DNA of 64,000 nt, from assembly GCF_008086345.1 (NCBI RefSeq), contig NZ_CP043006.1, positions 3,780,032 through 3,844,031 on the forward strand. Direction: 5' to 3'. The position numbers and the translations under genes were made by a program. The notes under the pieces are model-generated. The model was not told where the DNA came from and did not search any database. It saw nothing but the letters and a program-made list of their open reading frames with translations. Positions within the stretch are counted from its first letter, which is position 1; every line of letters starts with the position of its first letter. Source of the DNA: Chitinophaga sp. XS-30. GTDB lineage: Bacteria > Bacteroidota > Bacteroidia > Chitinophagales > Chitinophagaceae. Positions 60,226 through 64,000 of the stretch are shown piece after piece.

Positions 60226-60999
60226 TTATTTCAGCGTAGAGACCTTGTACACGGGTGTTTCCGCAAAGCGCGATGCTACCACGATCTCCGTACCGTTTGC
60301 ATGCTGAGCGAACATTTCATGCACCAGCTCGGGCGAATTATTGTCTTTCGACAAATGGGAGAGCAGCAGATGGCTCATGAACGGCGGTCGGTGGGCTTTG
60401 AAAAGCTCCAGCGCCTGGGTATTGGAAAGATGTCCCTTGCCGCCGCGGATGCGGTTCTTCAGAAAATAAGGGTAGCGGCCCTGTTCCAGCATCGTTTCGT
60501 CATAATTGGTTTCGAGGAATGCGGCATGGCATTGCCGGAAATGGCTGGTGAGCTGATCGCAGGGAATGCCGATATCGGTGAACACGCCTATCCGCGTATC
60601 GGTGTGATTGCAGGTGACCAGGAAGCTATGCGGGTCCGAGGCATCATGATGTTTCGGGAAAGCGGTGATCTTCAGCTGCCCGATAACCACCGGCTCAAAT
60701 GCCCGGAAAGCCAGGGTTTGCTGCAGCTGCATCCGGCTGTAGCTGAGCGTGCCATCGGTAATGTACACCGGCAGGCGGTATTTCTTTGATAAAACGGGAA
60801 TGCCGCGGATGTGATCAATATGTTCGTGTGAAACGAATATCGCTTTTACTTTTTGCATCGTCAGCCCCAGCCTCGCCATACGCCGTTCCGTTTCCCGGCA
60901 GGAAATGCCGGCATCCACCAGAATGGCTTCTTCCTGGTTGCCGATATAATAACAGTTTCCGTTACTGCCCGAATTGAGAGAGGTAATGAATAGCGACAT
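60226..60999 (-). CDS. MBL-fold metallo-hydrolase (YycJ/WalJ-like)
   Basis: 257 residues from Met at 60999 (MSLFITSLNSGSNGNCYYIG). The metallo-beta-lactamase fold is clear: VDAGISCRETERR, the SHEHIDHIRG zinc motif, HHDASDPHSFLV and FLETNYDETML, in the order found in YycJ-type exonuclease-like proteins. Cytosolic; role in DNA or RNA processing is inferred from relatives. Divergent from topoisomerase III, with starts 54 bases apart. Confidence 0.85.
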   Translation of the reverse strand: MSLFITSLNSGSNGNCYYIGNQEEAILVDAGISCRETERRMARLGLTMQKVKAIFVSHEHIDHIRGIPVLSKKYRLPVYITDGTLSYSRMQLQQTLAFRAFEPVVIGQLKITAFPKHHDASDPHSFLVTCNHTDTRIGVFTDIGIPCDQLTSHFRQCHAAFLETNYDETMLEQGRYPYFLKNRIRGGKGHLSNTQALELFKAHRPPFMSHLLLSHLSKDNNSPELVHEMFAQHANGTEIVVASRFAETPVYKVSTLK

Positions 61000-61053
61000 C
61001 GATCTGCAAAGTAAAGGGATTTCACGCAAATTATCCGACATTTGCTATCCGGT

Positions 61054-63160
61054 ATGAAAGTCTGTATAGCTGAAAAACCCAGTGTGGCAAAGGATATTGC
61101 TGAAGTGATCGGCGCGCGGCAGCGCAAGGATGGCTATTGGGAAGGGAATGGTTACCAGGTAACCTGGACCTTCGGGCATTTCTGTACCCTCAAAGAACCG
61201 CATGACTATACGGAGCAGTGGCGTTTCTGGCGCCTGGAAGACCTGCCCATGATCCCGCCCAGCTTCGGCATCAAGCTGATTGAGAATAACGGGGTGCAAA
61301 AGCAGTTCGCCATTATCGAAAACCTGGTACAGCAAAGCGAGGAAGTGATCAACTGCGGGGATGCCGGGCAGGAGGGGGAGCTGATCCAGCGTTGGGTGCT
61401 GCTGAAAGCGAAATGCGCCGCGCCGGTGAAAAGGCTCTGGATATCCTCGCTGACGGAACAGGCCATCCGCGAAGGATTCGAAAAACTGAAAGATGCCGCA
61501 CAATACGATAATCTCTACGCCGCTGGCAGCGCCCGGGCTATCGGGGACTGGCTCCTGGGTATGAATGCCACCCGGCTCTTTACAAAGAAATTCGCGCAGG
61601 GAAAGACCGTTTTGTCCATCGGCCGCGTGCAGACGCCCACATTGGCCATGATCGTACAGCGGCAGAAGGAGATCAATGCCTTTGTGATGGAAGAATACTG
61701 GGAGCTGAAAACGATCTACCGCGAGGTGGAATTTACGGCGGCGATAGACCGCATCAAAGTATTGGACCGCGCCACCAAAGGCCTGGCCTATCTGAAAGAA
61801 CATCCGTTCGAGATCACATCCTTCGAAAGAAAAGAAGGCAAAGAAGGCAATCCCCGCCTGTTCGACCTTACGGCCCTGCAGGTAGAAGCGAACAAAAAAT
61901 ATGCATACACCGCTGATGAAACGCTGCGGCACATTCAGAACCTTTACGAGAAAAAACTGGTCACTTACCCGAGAGTAGATACCACTTACCTGTCGGAAGA
62001 CCTGCACCCGAAAGTAGCCGGCATCCTGCGGGACCTTACGCCTTATGCGGCATTGACCGCGCCTGTGCTGGAAAAGCCCATTCCTAAACTGAAGTCCGTG
62101 TTTGATGACAAGAAAGGTAACGGATCACCATGCCATCATACCCACCGGTATGTATCCGGAAAACCTGCACCTCGATGAAAAACGGATATACGACCTGGTA
62201 GCCCGCCGCTTCATTGCCGCTTTCTATCCCGAATGCCGCGTCGCCAATACCACCGTGCTGGGCAAAGTGGGCCAGGTACCATTTAAAGCAACGGGCAAGC
62301 AGATACTGGAACCAGGCTGGAAACTGGTCTATGTGAACGACAGCAGCGCAAAGAAAGAAGGGGAGGAAGAAGAAAAAATACTGCCGGTATTTGAAGAAGG
62401 AGAGACTGGTCCGCATGAACCGCGGGTGCATCAGGGCAAAACCACACCCCCGAAACCTTTTACGGAAGCTACTTTGCTGAGGGCGATGGAAACCGCGGGC
62501 AAACAGGTGGAAGATGAAGAGATGCGGGAACTGCTCAAAGATAATGGCATCGGCCGGCCTTCCACCCGGGCCAATATTATTGAAACCCTCTTCCGAAGGA
62601 AATACATCGAAAAAAAGAAAAAGAACATTTTTGCTACGCAGACGGGTATGGACCTGATCGATACCATACAATCGGAATTGCTGAAAAGTCCCGAACTCAC
62701 CGGGCAATGGGAACGCAAGCTGCGTTTGATAGAGAAAGGCGAGTATGCCATGGAAACCTTCAAGCAGGAACTGGTGCAGATGGTGGTGGACCTCACCCGC
62801 GAAGTAAAGACGGCTGTCTATAAAACGATCGCCATCGCTCCCGAAACACCGCCTCCCGCCGCAACCGGCAAAAAAACAGACAGTGAAAAGAAAGAGAAAG
62901 CCCCCAAACCGCCCGCCAGCCCCGAATCCCTCACCTGCCCCAAATGCAAGGCCCATCCGCTGAAGAAAGGTAACACCGCCTGGGGATGCGCCAACTTCAA
63001 TGCCTGCGGCTTTAAAATACCCTTTGAAGCAGCCGGAAAGAAACTGACGGACAAACAATGCGCAGATCTGGTGAATAAAGGGAAAACCGCTAAGATAAAA
63101 GGACTGCAGACCGGTACTATGCTGGTATTGACTGACGCATTCCAGGTAATTGCGGAATGA
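61054..63160 (+). pseudogene. topB: DNA topoisomerase III, interrupted by a +1 frameshift near 62116
   Basis: About 700 residues in all if the frame is repaired. The start is ATG 61054 (MKVCIAEKPSVAKDIAEV, the Toprim opening). Toprim motifs NCGDAGQEGELI and RLWISSLTEQAI are visible, and TYPRVDTTYLSEDLH holds the catalytic Tyr. The first frame then runs out as KKGNGSPC and stops at 62178, while the second frame continues with VTDHHAIIPTG, the expected sequence. One extra G in the string AAAGGT at 62113-62118 explains this. The end carries a four-Cys zinc module (CPKCKAH...CANFNAC). It may be a real mutation, a sequencing error or, less likely, a programmed shift. Confidence 0.86.
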
Positions 63161-63191
63161 CCAGGCCCACTGCAAACCAAATGCGGATAGG

Positions 63192-63263
63192 GCTAAAATA
63201 CGATCAATAACCGTTAAAATCCGTTGCTACACAGGCAATCATCCTGCTAAAATCCGATCAATA
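63192..63263. repeat. Direct repeat in the upstream region of the right-edge susC gene
   Basis: The 18-base units at 63192-63209 and 63246-63263 differ by one base and are 54 bases apart. Confidence 0.5.
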
Positions 63264-63360
63264 TTCATCAAAAACGGCAACTACATCCCTGTGATATCCG
63301 AGTAATTTTAAGTGTTAATTTGATAGTTATTATAGTATGTGAACAATGACGAAAGGGTCG

Positions 63361-63437
63361 ATGCAGGAGATTATTGCCTGAAGTCGCGATCCGGTGTAAC
63401 CATTGGCCATTGGGCCAATGCAGGAGATTATTGTCTG
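63361..63437. repeat. Second direct repeat and palindrome in the same upstream region
   Basis: The 20-base units at 63361-63380 and 63418-63437 differ by one base and are 57 bases apart. The palindrome CATTGGCC...GGCCAATG (63401-63408, 63413-63420) lies between them. The 340-base gap from 63161 to 63500 holds no gene. The repeats may be regulator-binding sites of the next SusC locus. Confidence 0.5.
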
Positions 63438-63500
63438 GACGTAATACTTAGTCTTTAAACCGCGGATATCCCATTTTATAACCAAAAAAACTACTCGCTT

Positions 63501-64000
63501 ATGAAACCTTTCATAAGGCAGATGGGCATACTATGCCTGTTATTGATTTCCACATGCATTTATGGCGGCATCCCCGCCATCCCCGTTTCCGGCACTGTCA
63601 CCGATAAAGAAAGCGGTGACCCTATACCTGGCGTATCCGTTCGTATAAAAGGCGGATCTGCGGGAACGGTAACTGATAACAAAGGTCGTTTTTCGCTGGA
63701 AGTCCCGGACAGCGAAAGCATACTGGTGATCACCTTTACCGGTTATGCCACAAGAGAGCTGGCGGTGGGCAATCAGACCAGTTTGCTGATCACCCTGGAA
63801 GCCGAAACCAAGGGGCTGGACGAAGTGGTGGTAATAGGCTACGGCAAGCAGCGCAAAGGCGATGTGACCAGCGCTGTGGCCAGCGTAAAACAGGAGGATT
63901 TTGTAAAAGGCTTCGCGCGTGATGCGGGGCAGCTGATACAGGGCAAAGTGGCGGGGCTGGCAGTGGTCACCAGCAGTGGCGATCCCAATAGCCAGACGCA
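63501..64000 (+). CDS. SusC/RagA-family TonB-linked outer-membrane protein, 3'-truncated by window edge
   Basis: 166 codons are visible from ATG 63501. Signal peptide (MGILCLLLISTCIYGGI), then a carboxypeptidase-D-like domain (~32-105: GTVTDKESGDPIPGVSVRIK, VTDNKGRFSLEV, ITFTGYATRELAV) and the start of the plug with DEVVVIGYGKQRKGDVTSAV. Unlike the other two SusC proteins here it has no STN domain, so it should not signal to a FecR protein; regulation must be different. The rest of the gene lies outside. Confidence 0.92.
   Translation, partial: MKPFIRQMGILCLLLISTCIYGGIPAIPVSGTVTDKESGDPIPGVSVRIKGGSAGTVTDNKGRFSLEVPDSESILVITFTGYATRELAVGNQTSLLITLEAETKGLDEVVVIGYGKQRKGDVTSAVASVKQEDFVKGFARDAGQLIQGKVAGLAVVTSSGDPNSQT

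Noticed and set aside
62102..62178. Programmed ribosomal frameshifting in topB
   Set aside because: There is no typical slippery heptamer and no known case in this family; mutation or sequencing error explains it more simply.
63161..63500. A CRISPR array or attachment site from the spaced repeats
   Set aside because: There are only two copies of each repeat, with no uniform spacer set, no cas gene and no integrase.

Overview
The window looks like a chromosomal segment of a polysaccharide-degrading member of the Bacteroidota, most likely a Chitinophaga-type member of the Chitinophagaceae. The reasons are two complete and two partial SusC/SusD transport loci, ECF sigma/FecR pairs, many lipoproteins with a short lipobox signal, TAnnTTTG-type -7 elements placed close to start codons, and moderately GC-rich coding sequence. 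This assignment is an inference from gene content; no rRNA or other marker is present. I saw no tRNA, rRNA, CRISPR array or insertion sequence.

Layout. 1-7,212: the end of a SusD-type operon with four large surface or lipoprotein genes (fasciclin-like, delta-60 repeat, phosphatase-like/LamG, DUF1735-like plus discoidin) and a ribokinase. 7,311-14,813: housekeeping and accessory genes (Gfo/Idh oxidoreductase, methyltransferase, two AraC regulators, VOC protein, tandem YbjJ-like MFS transporters, an orphan lipoprotein). 14,990-29,869: an unusual locus, partly AT-rich. It holds a small HTH protein, a kinase-LanC fusion, a pseudo-phosphoesterase, a CxxC lipoprotein, a propeller-like lipoprotein, a small secreted Thr-rich peptide, a thioredoxin-like/phosphoesterase fusion, SusD, SusC and a divergent ECF sigma/FecR pair. 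30,416-36,210: a DUF1080-PA14 protein with a propeller-cytochrome c partner, a luciferase-like oxidoreductase and an orphan four-helix sensor. 36,363-46,713: a beta-glucan utilization locus (sigma, FecR, SusC, SusD, PKD lipoprotein, GH16, GH30). 46,990-56,598: mixed metabolic genes, including GH130, a phosphoesterase-PQQ propeller fusion and a diadenylate-cyclase-like (DACNV-type) protein. 56,834-60,030: pectin/rhamnogalacturonan enzymes (an SGNH acetylesterase and a GH28-esterase fusion). 60,226-63,160: an MBL-fold hydrolase and a DNA topoisomerase III gene broken by a one-base frameshift. 63,501-64,000: the start of another SusC gene.

How it works together. The beta-glucan locus is a complete sense-bind-cut-import unit. 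The pectin enzymes deacetylate and hydrolyse galacturonans, and the SusC gene that starts at the right edge may belong to them or to a new locus. The most interesting stretch is 14,990-29,869. There a cytosolic Ser/Thr-kinase-LanC fusion lacking all zinc ligands faces, tail to tail, a secreted-peptide operon that ends in a catalytically dead phosphoesterase. An apparently intact relative of that phosphoesterase domain is fused to a thioredoxin-like domain in the neighbouring SusCD operon. I propose this as a candidate uncharacterised peptide-modification or envelope-signalling system. Its function is not known from the sequence.
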